From Afipia sp049747295 (GTDB lineage: Bacteria; Pseudomonadota; Alphaproteobacteria; Rhizobiales; Xanthobacteraceae), in NCBI RefSeq assembly GCF_049747295.1, contig NZ_JBMHJM010000001.1, forward strand, positions 1,240,001-1,304,000: a stretch of 64,000 nucleotides of DNA, in the 5' to 3' direction. Below are positions 51,442-60,193 of the stretch, piece after piece (position 1 is the stretch's first letter; every line of letters begins with the position of its first letter). The notes beneath the pieces were generated by a model that was not told the DNA's origin, searched no databases, and worked only from the letters and a program-made list of their open reading frames with translations. A program made the translations under genes and the position numbers.

Positions 51442-51622
51442 GGGCTATCCCCCGTCTCCATCGACCCGATGCAAGCTGAGACGCTCTTATCGCGCGCACG
51501 CATCCTGCCCATGGACGATCACAATTTTTGCTGGACCATCCAGCGCCTAAATTAAATATATTTTCACGCTAGAATAATACGATTTAATTCGCAACTAGAA
51601 ATAAATATTGCATTATTTAATA

Positions 51623-52153
51623 CTAACGGGACATTCTTTCAGGCCAGACGCCGGGGATAAGGGTCTGCGCTTCAGCCTCCTCACCCGATTCTGACCTCAT
51701 AGGCCGTGCCGGGCATCCAGCGACGGTCATGTTGGGCGCGACGTCATGGGTCACCACAGCTCCCGCACCGATCACGGCGCCCTCCCCGATGATAACACCG
51801 CACAGGATCGTCGCATTTGATCCAATGGACGCGCGCCGGCCAACCCGCGTGGTCTCCACCTTCCAATCCTCAGGTCCCTGCAATTCGCCTGTCGACGTTG
51901 TCGCTCTGGGAAATTTGTCGTTGATGAACATGACCCCATGCCCGACGAAAACCTCGTCTTCGATGGTCACCCCCTCACAAATGAAGGAATGCGAGGAAAT
52001 CTTGCAGCGGGCACCTACTTTTGCTCCCGCCTGAATTTCAACGAAAGTCCCAATTTTGGTTTCATCGCCGATCAGGCAGCCATACAGGTTGACTAGGTCC
52101 GGGTGAAAGATTTTGACGTCTTTGCCCAGTTGCACGTCCTTTGCGATCGGCAT
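51623..52153 (-). CDS. Hexapeptide acyltransferase, probably UDP-GlcNAc3NA N-acetyltransferase (WbpD/WlbB)
   Basis: A 176-residue left-handed beta-helix acyltransferase. Repeats of [LIV]GxxxxI are seen throughout (GCLIGDETKIGTFVEIQAG; FVGHGVMF; GVIIGEGAVIGAGAVVT). The FVGHGVMFINDKFPRAT loop with INDKxPR is characteristic of WbpD/WlbB, which acetylate the 3-amino group of UDP-GlcNAc3NA using acetyl-CoA. Neighbouring genes supply the other steps. AAGGA lies 7 bases before the ATG at 52153. Its start lies 12 bases from the end of the flippase gene in the same direction, so both are probably in one operon. Confidence 0.84.
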   Translation of the reverse strand: MPIAKDVQLGKDVKIFHPDLVNLYGCLIGDETKIGTFVEIQAGAKVGARCKISSHSFICEGVTIEDEVFVGHGVMFINDKFPRATTSTGELQGPEDWKVETTRVGRRASIGSNATILCGVIIGEGAVIGAGAVVTHDVAPNMTVAGCPARPMRSESGEEAEAQTLIPGVWPERMSR

Positions 52154-52164
52154 GAACTATTCCT

Positions 52165-53646
52165 TCAGCTTGAGTGACGCCGTAATTGTCGAAAGCCGGC
52201 CCGGCCGAGCGGCAGTATACCGCGGATGGCCATCCTTATCTGAGGGAGCAACGGGTGACGGGTCAGAACCAGGCCGACAAACCATCCTGCCGCCGCAAGA
52301 ATACTTCCCGACAACAGACCAATAATCGGCCCCGCACCACCGTATTTGCAACACAGAATGCTCAGCAGGACACCGGCTACCATCCAGGCGGTGACGACAA
52401 CGCTCTTCAATACGGCGTGCAAAAAATCTGAGGCCGTGAACGACAGCTGCCTGCCGACAAAATAGATCGCGATCAGTGCCTGGAATGGCAGCGTCAACAG
52501 AGCGGATGCGGCAACAGCCTGCACACCGAAGAAAGCGGCCGCGAAGATGACAGCCAACGATGGCGGCAGTGAAATCAACGACGCCAGCAACGTGTCGCGT
52601 ACCCTGCCAACAGCAACAAGGACCGGATATGTCAGGCACGCGGCGAACATCGAAAGTGAGGCGATGCACAGCACTTGCACGAGTGGGACAATGTCAACCC
52701 ACGTGGGCCCAAGCCAAACCAGGATGATGTGGTTGGCTTGCAAAGCAATAAAAATAAGGCAAGGCCAGTGCAGGACGCTGACAAGCGTGACGGCGTCGAG
52801 GTAGGCCTTCTTTAAATCTCCGCCGGCGCGCGCATGCGCTGCAATCGCCGGCATGATCACCGGATTGACGACCTGCAGAACAAGCCGGTCGAAGACCTGG
52901 GTGATGCTCACGGCACGGCTGTAAAGGCCGACAGCGGTGAAATCGAGGATACGTCCGAGGATCAGCTGCGGGGACCATTGGTAAAACACATTGACGATCA
53001 CCACGGCACTGGAATAAGCGCCAAATTCGAACACATCGCGATAGCCCACAAGCGATGGCTTGAAGATCCTCCAGTTGCGTTGGCACATCAGTAAAAGGGT
53101 CGTCGCAATCAGCGTGCCGATGATCGTGCCAAGGATCGGCGCCATGAAACTGTAGCCGGCCGCCGCCAGAACAATAGAGCTTAAGGAAGATCCAAAGTTT
53201 GCGGCCAGATTACACCGCGCAAGCGCGCCGAATGCCATCTGTCGACGCAACAGAGCAGAAATCGTCACGGGAACCGGCGTGAGGACGAAATTCAGCGCAC
53301 ACAGCGCGATTCCAATCCGTACGCCATCCTGTCCGAAAAACTGCGCTGCCAGATCTCGCAATCCGAAAAGAACCAGAGCAATGGACAAGGATAGCAACAA
53401 GGTAACGGTAAACGCCGTCCTGATGTTTTGCTCCGACAGCGAAGGTCTTTGAATGAGGTAGTTTGAACCTCCGAACTCCTGGAAGTACGCCACGATAACG
53501 CTCGTCAGGGCGCTGACCAGGGCGAATATGCCGTATTCTTCGGGAGACAGCAGCCGGGCGAGAATGGCTGCGGAAACCACAAAGAACAGGAAGCTGCCGT
53601 ACCGTTCGAGTGCAGAGAACAGGAGAGGTTTGTGGACTTCGGTCAT
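52165..53646 (-). CDS. Oligosaccharide flippase (Wzx/PST family)
   Basis: The 493-residue product has 12-14 membrane segments and the fold of the MATE/MVF-linked polysaccharide transporters: FSALERYGSFLFFVVSAAILARLLSPEEYGIFALV opens it (typical of Wzx/PST proteins) and YFQEFGGSNYLIQR follows. It should flip undecaprenyl-linked repeat units to the periplasm, where the Wzy-like protein of this cluster polymerises them. ATG 53646 (MTEVHKP) is chosen over the longer frame to 53709 because the first 21 residues there are not membrane-like; GGAA lies 5 bases upstream. Operon with the acyltransferase downstream. Confidence 0.85.
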   Translation of the reverse strand: MTEVHKPLLFSALERYGSFLFFVVSAAILARLLSPEEYGIFALVSALTSVIVAYFQEFGGSNYLIQRPSLSEQNIRTAFTVTLLLSLSIALVLFGLRDLAAQFFGQDGVRIGIALCALNFVLTPVPVTISALLRRQMAFGALARCNLAANFGSSLSSIVLAAAGYSFMAPILGTIIGTLIATTLLLMCQRNWRIFKPSLVGYRDVFEFGAYSSAVVIVNVFYQWSPQLILGRILDFTAVGLYSRAVSITQVFDRLVLQVVNPVIMPAIAAHARAGGDLKKAYLDAVTLVSVLHWPCLIFIALQANHIILVWLGPTWVDIVPLVQVLCIASLSMFAACLTYPVLVAVGRVRDTLLASLISLPPSLAVIFAAAFFGVQAVAASALLTLPFQALIAIYFVGRQLSFTASDFLHAVLKSVVVTAWMVAGVLLSILCCKYGGAGPIIGLLSGSILAAAGWFVGLVLTRHPLLPQIRMAIRGILPLGRAGFRQLRRHSS

Positions 53647-53750
53647 GATTTCCGGGCAGCCTACCTCAATAGAGCGATGGCGATTCCGCGTTAATCGTGT
53701 TTCCAACACGGGCCGTCCGGCCGACTATTTACAACAATCTTGCATATAAT

Positions 53751-53793
53751 AATATTTAAATCTCGCTATATTTAATGGTGCGAATATTTAAAT
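53751..53793. promoter_or_regulatory. AT-rich site pair between flippase and glycosyltransferase genes
   Basis: The 11-base sequence AATATTTAAAT occurs exactly twice (53751-53761 and 53783-53793), 32 bases apart or about three helical turns, with a TATTTAAT at 53769-53776 between them. The sites lie in the 267-base divergent gap. Similar TATTTAAT sites occur in other gaps of this cluster (32219, 44379, 51551 reverse, 51614, 59086). They may bind a Ros/MucR-type or H-NS-like regulator of polysaccharide genes; that is inference. Confidence 0.45.
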
Positions 53794-53913
53794 AGTTAAC
53801 TCATTGACGGGGCTGATGATAGGTCCCAAGAATCGCGACATCGGACCAAAAGGTCCGAGATGGCTCGCCGTTCAGAATATCTAAGTCGAGAATTGAGAGG
53901 CGGAACAGATCAC

Positions 53914-55122
53914 ATGAGAGTGCTTGTTTATCCGCATGCCATGGAAATCGGCGGATCGCAGCTCAATGCCGTACAATTGGCCGGAGCGGTGAGAGACCTT
54001 GGACACGAGGTCATCGTGCTCTCCGAACCCGGCCCCATGGTGGATCGCGTCCACGCCCTTGATCTGGAGCACATCGAGATCCCGATGCTTCGCGGCTGGC
54101 CGTCCGCGAGAATTGCCCGCACGCTTGTCCGCGTCGTACGCGACCGTCGCATTGATCTCGTGCACGGTTATGAATGGGGCCCTGTCATGGAGGCCTTTTT
54201 CGGTCCCAAGCTTCGGTGTGGCACGCCCGTGGTGGGAACGATTATGGCGATGACCGTGGAGTGGTCCTTTCCCCGCGCCATTCATCTCATTGTTGGAACT
54301 GAAGAGCTTCGCGAAACTGCCATCGCCGGCGGCCGCAGCAAGATCACGCTGCTCGAGCCCCCCGTCGACACGGACAGTGACGATCCCGCTTTGGTTGATG
54401 GCCGTGAATTCCGCAAGACCCACGGCATTCGCGACGATGAACTGCTTGTCGTCATTGTGTCGCGGCTGGCGTCGGCTCTTAAGCTCGAGGGATTGTTAAC
54501 CGCCTGTGACGCTGTCGGTGAGTTGGCGCGCTCGCAGCGCGTTCGCCTGGTGATTGTTGGAGGCGGCCCCATGCACGACCAGGTCGCGGCCCAAGCCGCC
54601 GCCGCAAACGCGACCGCAGGCAGGCAAGCCGTCCTATTGGCCGGCGAAATGGCGGATCCGCGCACGGCCTATGCCGCTGCGGACATCGTTATTGGAATGG
54701 GTGGCTCGGCGTTGCGCGCGCTGGCTTTCGGCAAGCCCCTGATCGTCATCGGCGAGGACGGTTTCAGCGAAATCCTCACGCCCGCGAGCGTATCTCGCTT
54801 CTTGAAGCAAGGGTGGTACGGAACAGGTCCGGGATCGCTTGGCGCCGGCGCACCGGCACTAGGAATGGCTCTGCAGCAGTTGACCAACTCAGCTGACTTG
54901 CGGCGCGACCTCAGCGCATCGGCGCGGCAACTGGTGATCGATCGTTTCAGCCTGCATCGTGCCGCAAAATTACAGGAGCATATTTATCTGTCTGCGATTG
55001 ACGATCGCACATCGCTCTTCGAGCAGGCCAAGGATTTTGCCTATACTGCGACCGGCGTATCAGGCCGCATTCTCCGCCGGCAATACCCTTCCTTTGCAAA
55101 AACACCGCCCCCTCTTCACTGA
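53914..55122 (+). CDS. GT4-like glycosyltransferase (GT-B fold)
   Basis: A 402-residue GT-B transferase. The opening MRVLVYPHAMEIGGSQLNAVQLAGAV is typical of GT4 enzymes (with the IGGSQ loop), the Rossmann C domain has VVIVSRLASALKLEGLLTAC and VRLVIVGGGPMHDQ, and IVIGMGGSALRALAFGKPLIV takes the place of the E-x7-E helix, here without the usual first glutamate. That change may affect activity or just mark a divergent branch. ATG 53914 is preferred to 53860 for the conserved N terminus. Its 3' neighbour, the hexapeptide acetyltransferase, starts 24 bases after it on the same strand. Confidence 0.8.
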   Translation: MRVLVYPHAMEIGGSQLNAVQLAGAVRDLGHEVIVLSEPGPMVDRVHALDLEHIEIPMLRGWPSARIARTLVRVVRDRRIDLVHGYEWGPVMEAFFGPKLRCGTPVVGTIMAMTVEWSFPRAIHLIVGTEELRETAIAGGRSKITLLEPPVDTDSDDPALVDGREFRKTHGIRDDELLVVIVSRLASALKLEGLLTACDAVGELARSQRVRLVIVGGGPMHDQVAAQAAAANATAGRQAVLLAGEMADPRTAYAAADIVIGMGGSALRALAFGKPLIVIGEDGFSEILTPASVSRFLKQGWYGTGPGSLGAGAPALGMALQQLTNSADLRRDLSASARQLVIDRFSLHRAAKLQEHIYLSAIDDRTSLFEQAKDFAYTATGVSGRILRRQYPSFAKTPPPLH

Positions 55123-55146
55123 TATTTCTCACGTCACGGCTATGGC

Positions 55147-55785
55147 ATGACAGCTCGACCATTACTGTTGCTCGGCGCCGGAGGACTGGCCAGGGAAACC
55201 CTGGTGGCAGTCCGCGCCCAACCCGATCTTTGGCGCCCCATTGGATTTCTGGACGATAACCCGAAGCGGCACGGCGAAGAGGTCGACGGCCTTCCAGTGC
55301 TTGGCGCAACGGATCGGGCGCACGATTATCCCGATGCGGCGCTCGTCCCGTGTGTTGCGTCGGCGCAGCGTCCGACTGCCCGGCTGCAATTGACCGAACG
55401 GCTCGCTGTGCCGTTAGACCGCTGGGCGACCATCGTACATCCCGCGGCCTCGATCGCACCAGGCACCATCATTGGCGAAGGCTCGATCGTGTTGGCCGGC
55501 GCAGTGGTCACCGCTCCCATCACCATCGGGCCATATTTCGTGGCAATGCCGCATGTCTTGCTCACCCATGACGACGCGCTTGGATCTGGCGTAACGATGG
55601 CTGGTCGGGCCACGCTCGGCGGCGGCGTACGTGTCGGTGATGGCGCCTATCTCGGTCAAGGTTGCCTGATACGCGAAAATCTCTCAATTGGCGCATACGC
55701 GATCATCGGCATGGGGTCGGTTGTGCTGACCGATGTTCCCGAACGACAGACATGGGCAGGTGCGCCAGCCCGAAGGCTGAGGTAA
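55147..55785 (+). CDS. NeuD/PglD-type sugar O- or N-acyltransferase
   Basis: The 212-residue enzyme has a small N-terminal Rossmann-like domain (LLLGAGGLARETLVAVRAQ to GFLDDN) and a left-handed beta-helix C domain (IVHPAASIAPGTIIGEGSIVLAGAVV...) with the family end APARRL. This fits the PglD/NeuD group, which acetylate an amino or hydroxyl group on a nucleotide sugar with acetyl-CoA. A role on a 4-amino sugar made by the 48-50 kb aminotransferase is plausible. The two convergent stop codons (this gene and the oxidoreductase) touch without any gap at 55785/55786. Confidence 0.83.
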   Translation: MTARPLLLLGAGGLARETLVAVRAQPDLWRPIGFLDDNPKRHGEEVDGLPVLGATDRAHDYPDAALVPCVASAQRPTARLQLTERLAVPLDRWATIVHPAASIAPGTIIGEGSIVLAGAVVTAPITIGPYFVAMPHVLLTHDDALGSGVTMAGRATLGGGVRVGDGAYLGQGCLIRENLSIGAYAIIGMGSVVLTDVPERQTWAGAPARRLR

Positions 55786-56838
55786 TCACACCGCCGCCTC
55801 TTTCAACCTGGCGTTTGATTTCAGACGAACCGGCTTGCCTTGTGCGGCAATTGACCGGGATGCGGCCTCCAGAATCTCGATGACGCGAAGCCCGCTCGTT
55901 CCGTTTGAAATCGGCGTCTTCCCGTTGCACAGGCAATCGATGAAGTGCTCCGCTTCGGTCTGCAACGCCTCCTTCGCGGCAAGATGCGGCGCCCACATGT
56001 CGCCCGCGCGATATCCAATGCGCAGCTGACGGGCTTTTTCCGCAGATCCGTTGACGGTGATGCCCTTATCGTAGACCTTGATCTTCTCGGTCGGCTCGAG
56101 ATCGTCATACACGATCATCTTGCGGCTGCCGCCCACGAGGGTCTGCCGAATCTTGACCGGTGAGAGCCAGTTGACGCTGATGTGCGCGACGCAGTTGTTC
56201 TGAAAGAACAGCGCGACGTGCGCCATATTTTCAGGCGTTCCGGCCACATGGCATGTGCCCGTCGCGGAAACCGCGATCGGCTGTTGATCGAAAATGTGCT
56301 GGATGATGGAAATGTCATGAACGGCGAGATCCCAGATCACGTTCACGTCGCTCTGAAACAGACCTAAGCTCGCCCGGATGCCATTGTAGTAATAGATGTC
56401 ACCCAGGGCTTGCTCTTCCACGAGCTGGCGGATCTTCTGAACAGCCGGCGTATAAAGGAAGGTGTGATCGACCATCAACGTCAGCTTCCGCCGGTCTGCT
56501 TCCTCGATCAGGTGAAGAACTTGTTCGGACGTTTCCGCCAGGGGCTTCTCCACGAAGACGTGCTTTCCCGCCTTCAGTGCGGCGAGCGCAAGCTCATAGT
56601 GCGTGTGGACCGGCGTCGCGATCGCAACCGCGTCGACAGCTGGATTCTTGAGCAGGTCGCGGAAGTTGGTTGTCGTCTCCAATCCGGGATAAAGCCGCTT
56701 GCTGGCGGTAAGTTTGGCCGGATCGAGATCGCTGACGGCGATCACACGCGCTACGTCACCGTTCATGAAATTACGTACGAGGTTCGGACCCCAATAGCCG
56801 TATCCGATAACCCCGATGCCTATCAATCCGTTTTGCAT
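55786..56838 (-). CDS. Gfo/Idh/MocA oxidoreductase, probably UDP-GlcNAcA 3-dehydrogenase (WbpB/WlbA)
   Basis: The 350-residue NAD(P)-dependent oxidoreductase starts with the dinucleotide fold IGVIGYGYWGPNLVRNF and has the conserved EKP triplet at HVFVEKPLAET. The block DLAVHDISIIQHI has the catalytic-site His region. This layout is shared with WlbA/WbpB, which oxidise C3 of UDP-GlcNAcA ahead of the WlbC/WbpE aminotransferase. Together with the aminotransferase at 50.3 kb and acyltransferase at 51.6 kb the pathway step is a good fit, although the substrate is inferred from context. It is followed on the minus strand by no other gene, ending at the convergent acetyltransferase. Confidence 0.85.
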   Translation of the reverse strand: MQNGLIGIGVIGYGYWGPNLVRNFMNGDVARVIAVSDLDPAKLTASKRLYPGLETTTNFRDLLKNPAVDAVAIATPVHTHYELALAALKAGKHVFVEKPLAETSEQVLHLIEEADRRKLTLMVDHTFLYTPAVQKIRQLVEEQALGDIYYYNGIRASLGLFQSDVNVIWDLAVHDISIIQHIFDQQPIAVSATGTCHVAGTPENMAHVALFFQNNCVAHISVNWLSPVKIRQTLVGGSRKMIVYDDLEPTEKIKVYDKGITVNGSAEKARQLRIGYRAGDMWAPHLAAKEALQTEAEHFIDCLCNGKTPISNGTSGLRVIEILEAASRSIAAQGKPVRLKSNARLKEAAV

Positions 56839-56886
56839 CTGATACTCACATGCTCAAATATGAATGAAAACTTGGCGATACGAACA

Positions 56887-58146
56887 TCACGTTCTGATCG
56901 GCATGTCCTGCCAGATGCCGCGGGTATCGATCACGTCGAGATGCCGACGCTCGGCGATCGGCGTCATCTTGAATTCGTCGTGATCGACCAGAAGGAGAGC
57001 GATCTCGCAAGACCGCAAGGCTTCATCGACGCCCATCATTTCAGCGCCGTGTTTCGCCAAGTCCTGAGGAAGACGACGGATATTGGGTTCAACGACCTTG
57101 ATACGTGAACCGTACTTTTCCGCCAGATGCAGCGCGATTTCGAGCGCGGGGCTTTCCCGCAGATCGTCGACATTCGCTTTGAAGGCCAAGCCGCAACACG
57201 CAACATTTGCGTAAGGGTGATCGTCGATCAACGCGACGGCACGCTCAACGATTGTGGCCGTCTTCTGATTGTTGACCTCCCTGCTGGTCCTCATCACCCG
57301 CGCAAGGTCCGGCGCGGAATCGATGATGAACCACGGATCAACCGCGATACAGTGGCCGCCGACCCCCGGCCCCGGCCGCAGCACGTTCACCCTGGGATGC
57401 CGGTTGGCGAGATCGATGACCTCCCAGACATTGATGTCGTGGCGGTCGCAAATCATGGACAGTTCATTGGCGAAGGCAATGTTGGTGTCCCGATAGGCAT
57501 TTTCCGTCAGCTTCACCAGCTCGGCCGTGCGTGCCGTCGTCGCAACGCAAGCCCCTCTGACGAACATCTTGTAAAACCGTTGAGCACGTCGCGCGCATGC
57601 AGAGCTGATGCCGCCGATGCAGCGATCGTTGTTCACGAGTTCCGAAAGAATTCGTCCCGGCAAAACGCGCTCAGGACAATACGCCACATGAATGCCGGAG
57701 CCGCCGTTCGTCGCACCGACACTGAGGTCTGGCCGCTTCTCTAAAATCTTCTTCGCAATCTTTTCGGTTGTCCCAATCGGCGACGTCGATTCCAGGATCA
57801 GCAGATTGCCTGGGACGAGAATATCGGCAATGCGATCGACCGCGGCCATCACGCAGGAGAGATCAGGATGGTTCTCCTCATCGATGGGGGTCGGCACCGC
57901 GATCATGAAGACATCGGCCGGCACCAGCTCATTGGTCGTCGTCAGCGATCCGTTTGACACGACTTTCTGAACGAGACCATCGAGATCCGGCTCGATGATA
58001 TGGATAGCGCCGGACGCCACCGTCTTGACGATATCCGGATTGGTATCGACGCCAATAACCTTGAAGCCGCGGCTGGCAATCAACGCGGCCGTCGGCAAAC
58101 CGATATAACCAAGACCGACGACGGCGACTTTTTCAAATTCAGACAT
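56887..58146 (-). CDS. UDP-N-acetylhexosamine 6-dehydrogenase (WbpA/WecC family)
   Basis: A 419-residue nucleotide-sugar dehydrogenase that should oxidise C6 of a UDP-HexNAc to the uronic acid with NAD. The N-terminal fold VAVVGLGYIGLPTAALIASRG, the ESTSPIGTTEKIA block, the middle-domain LTENAYRDTNIAFANELS and the active-site cysteine in GPGVGGHCIAVDPWF are all visible. By memory the sequence is nearest to WecC (UDP-ManNAc dehydrogenase), but no UDP-GlcNAc 2-epimerase is in the window and three WbpB/D/E-type genes are, so UDP-GlcNAc is the likely substrate. It starts 39 bases after the WecG-type gene and shortly precedes the oxidoreductase on the minus strand. Confidence 0.85.
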   Translation of the reverse strand: MSEFEKVAVVGLGYIGLPTAALIASRGFKVIGVDTNPDIVKTVASGAIHIIEPDLDGLVQKVVSNGSLTTTNELVPADVFMIAVPTPIDEENHPDLSCVMAAVDRIADILVPGNLLILESTSPIGTTEKIAKKILEKRPDLSVGATNGGSGIHVAYCPERVLPGRILSELVNNDRCIGGISSACARRAQRFYKMFVRGACVATTARTAELVKLTENAYRDTNIAFANELSMICDRHDINVWEVIDLANRHPRVNVLRPGPGVGGHCIAVDPWFIIDSAPDLARVMRTSREVNNQKTATIVERAVALIDDHPYANVACCGLAFKANVDDLRESPALEIALHLAEKYGSRIKVVEPNIRRLPQDLAKHGAEMMGVDEALRSCEIALLLVDHDEFKMTPIAERRHLDVIDTRGIWQDMPIRT

Positions 58147-58185
58147 CGATACGCGCCCCTACAACACACCTTGCTTCTGCACGCC

Positions 58186-58980
58186 CTACCCCCTCGACCG
58201 GGTCGTAGAACTGACTGGCGCACTTCGCTGCCCCAGAACTCCATGCAGGCTGTGTTCAACAACCGCGCGTGCGAGAATTCCGGCGAATACCGTGTTGGTC
58301 TTCGCATAGCGCCACCACATCCGCCGTGGTTCCTGATAGATGCGATAGAGCCACTCAAGCCCTGCGTTCTGCATATGAACCGGAGCGCGCTGCGTTTGGC
58401 CGGACAGGATGTCGAACGAGCCCCCGACGCCCATGATGAAGGGGACGTTCAACTCATCCCGATGTGCCGCGAGAAATCTTTCCTTCCGCGGCGTCGGCAT
58501 TCCAATAAACAGACAGTCTGCTCCGCTGGCTCGAATCCCGTCGACGATCTCGGGCTCCTGTTCCGGTGAGAAATAGCCGTCTCTCAACCCCGCAAACTGG
58601 AGGGTCGGATACTGATCGAGGACCCGCGCTGCGGACCGCTGCAAAACCTCATGCGTCGCACCGAGAAAGTAAGGCCTGAATCCTTCCTTCGCGCAGACAC
58701 CGAGCAATTCGTTCAGCAGGTCCACGCCGGAAACACGTTCCTTGACGGGCAACCCGACAAGTCGAGCCGCCCATACAATTCCCATTCCGTCGATTCCGAT
58801 CACATCGCTCTCGGCAACATCCGCCGAAAGCACGGGGTCCCAACGCGCATTCACAAGTTTCGCGACATTCAGCGCGACGTGTTGCAACCTGATACGGCTG
58901 CGCATCGCATCGCGAGCAAGATCGACGGTTTCGGCCATCGACAGAATATCAACTGGACACCCCAAGAGATTTTCCCGCAT
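58186..58980 (-). CDS. WecG/TagA/CpsF family glycosyltransferase
   Basis: The 264-residue product is a GT26 enzyme: HVALNVAKLVNARWDP (LN-x-A-x-x-V), IGIDGMGIVWAARLVG (the DG-x-G family block), YFLGATHEVLQRSA and IGMPTPRKERFLAAH followed by VGGSFDILSGQTQRAP match the family in order. Such enzymes transfer N-acetylmannosaminuronic acid or ManNAc to a polyprenyl-linked sugar on the inner face of the membrane. In this cluster, transferring the acetylated uronic acid product is the obvious guess. The ATG at 58980 lies before an AT-rich gap of 259 bases, and no strong ribosome binding site is visible. Confidence 0.86.
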   Translation of the reverse strand: MRENLLGCPVDILSMAETVDLARDAMRSRIRLQHVALNVAKLVNARWDPVLSADVAESDVIGIDGMGIVWAARLVGLPVKERVSGVDLLNELLGVCAKEGFRPYFLGATHEVLQRSAARVLDQYPTLQFAGLRDGYFSPEQEPEIVDGIRASGADCLFIGMPTPRKERFLAAHRDELNVPFIMGVGGSFDILSGQTQRAPVHMQNAGLEWLYRIYQEPRRMWWRYAKTNTVFAGILARAVVEHSLHGVLGQRSAPVSSTTRSRG

Positions 58981-59239
58981 TTTTCACTCCGAAAACACGA
59001 GCAATGAAAACAATATACAAATCAGGTGGTTATCTAATATTTACGGCAATTAACCGCACTGCGGAAAACAGGCTATACCTTTAATTATTTAATTACAAGA
59101 AATCCGGATTTAATTTGATATATAAAACGGAAAATAATCGAAACTCGTGAATCAGCGTTAATGCGGAAGCTCACGATCGTCTTGACCACGCACGGATGAA
59201 CGAACGCGGTGTGCAGCGAAGATCTCGGCAGGAACCCGT

Positions 59240-60154
59240 ATGGAAATGGATAGACCGCTATTTTCAGTCATCATCCCGCATCTAAATCAGAGCGGTGAAC
59301 TCGAGGCCTGTCTGGCCAGCCTCGATGCGCAGCGGCTCGATCGAACATGTTTCGAGATTATCGTGGTCGACAATGGATCGGCTTCGCCGCCGCACGAGGT
59401 GATCGCCCGTCACTCCGGTGTACGTCTGTTGAGTGAATCTCAGCCAGGTCCGGGGCCAGCGCGCAATACCGGCGCCCGCGAAGCATCCGGTGAATTCCTC
59501 GCATTCATTGACGCCGATTGCCGCGCGCATCCGGATTGGCTTCTCAGCGCAGAGCGGGCGTTTCGAACCTCTCCAGATCGGACCATTCTCGGTGGCGACG
59601 TCAGGATCTGGCGAGAAGACAAGGCCTACACCGCAATCGAAGCCTATGAGGGCGTCTTCGCCTATCGCTTCAAGCTCTATATCGAACAGCACGGCTTTTC
59701 CGGAACCGGCAATCTGGTGGTTCGCCGATCCGATTTTGACAAGGTTGGTCCGTTCGCAGGCATTCACGTCGCAGAAGACATGGACTGGGGACGCCGCGCA
59801 TTGAGCACCGGCCTGCAGTTTCGCTATGTGCCGGAGATGATCGTCTTCCATCCGGCGCGGCGATCGCTTCAGGAACTCTGCGTGAAGTGGGATCGCCAGA
59901 TTCAACATTACTTGAACATGGCTCAGGAGAAGCCGGGCTGGAAACTGCGCTGGACCGCCCGCGCGCTGGCTGTGTTGGCATCTCCGATGATTGACTTCAC
60001 AAAAGTCATCGCGAGCGATCGGATCGAGGGCATAGCCGCGCGCAGCAAAGCGATCCTGGTCCTTGTGGCCATTCGCGCTCACCGCGCGCGAAAAATGCTC
60101 AGCCTTCTGCGAGAGAGCAAAACCGTGGTCTGGAATCGCGAAGCGGGGGTTTGA
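59240..60154 (+). CDS. GT2 family glycosyltransferase
   Basis: This 304-residue enzyme has a canonical GT2 core: FSVIIPHLNQSGELEACL, the PARNTGAREASGEFLAFIDADCRAHPDW motif (with DAD as the metal motif) and GTGNLVVRRSDFDKVGPFAG, HVAEDMDWGRRAL with the catalytic Asp region. A C-terminal hydrophobic stretch (about 225-285) could be a membrane-association helix. The sugar added is unknown. AGGA lies 7 bases before ATG 59240. It is the only plus-strand gene between two minus-strand runs and has its own AT-rich promoter region upstream. Confidence 0.85.
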   Translation: MEMDRPLFSVIIPHLNQSGELEACLASLDAQRLDRTCFEIIVVDNGSASPPHEVIARHSGVRLLSESQPGPGPARNTGAREASGEFLAFIDADCRAHPDWLLSAERAFRTSPDRTILGGDVRIWREDKAYTAIEAYEGVFAYRFKLYIEQHGFSGTGNLVVRRSDFDKVGPFAGIHVAEDMDWGRRALSTGLQFRYVPEMIVFHPARRSLQELCVKWDRQIQHYLNMAQEKPGWKLRWTARALAVLASPMIDFTKVIASDRIEGIAARSKAILVLVAIRAHRARKMLSLLRESKTVVWNREAGV

Positions 60155-60193
60155 TCGCCCATTTCAATAGCGATGCGCTCAAGCTGCGCCGGA

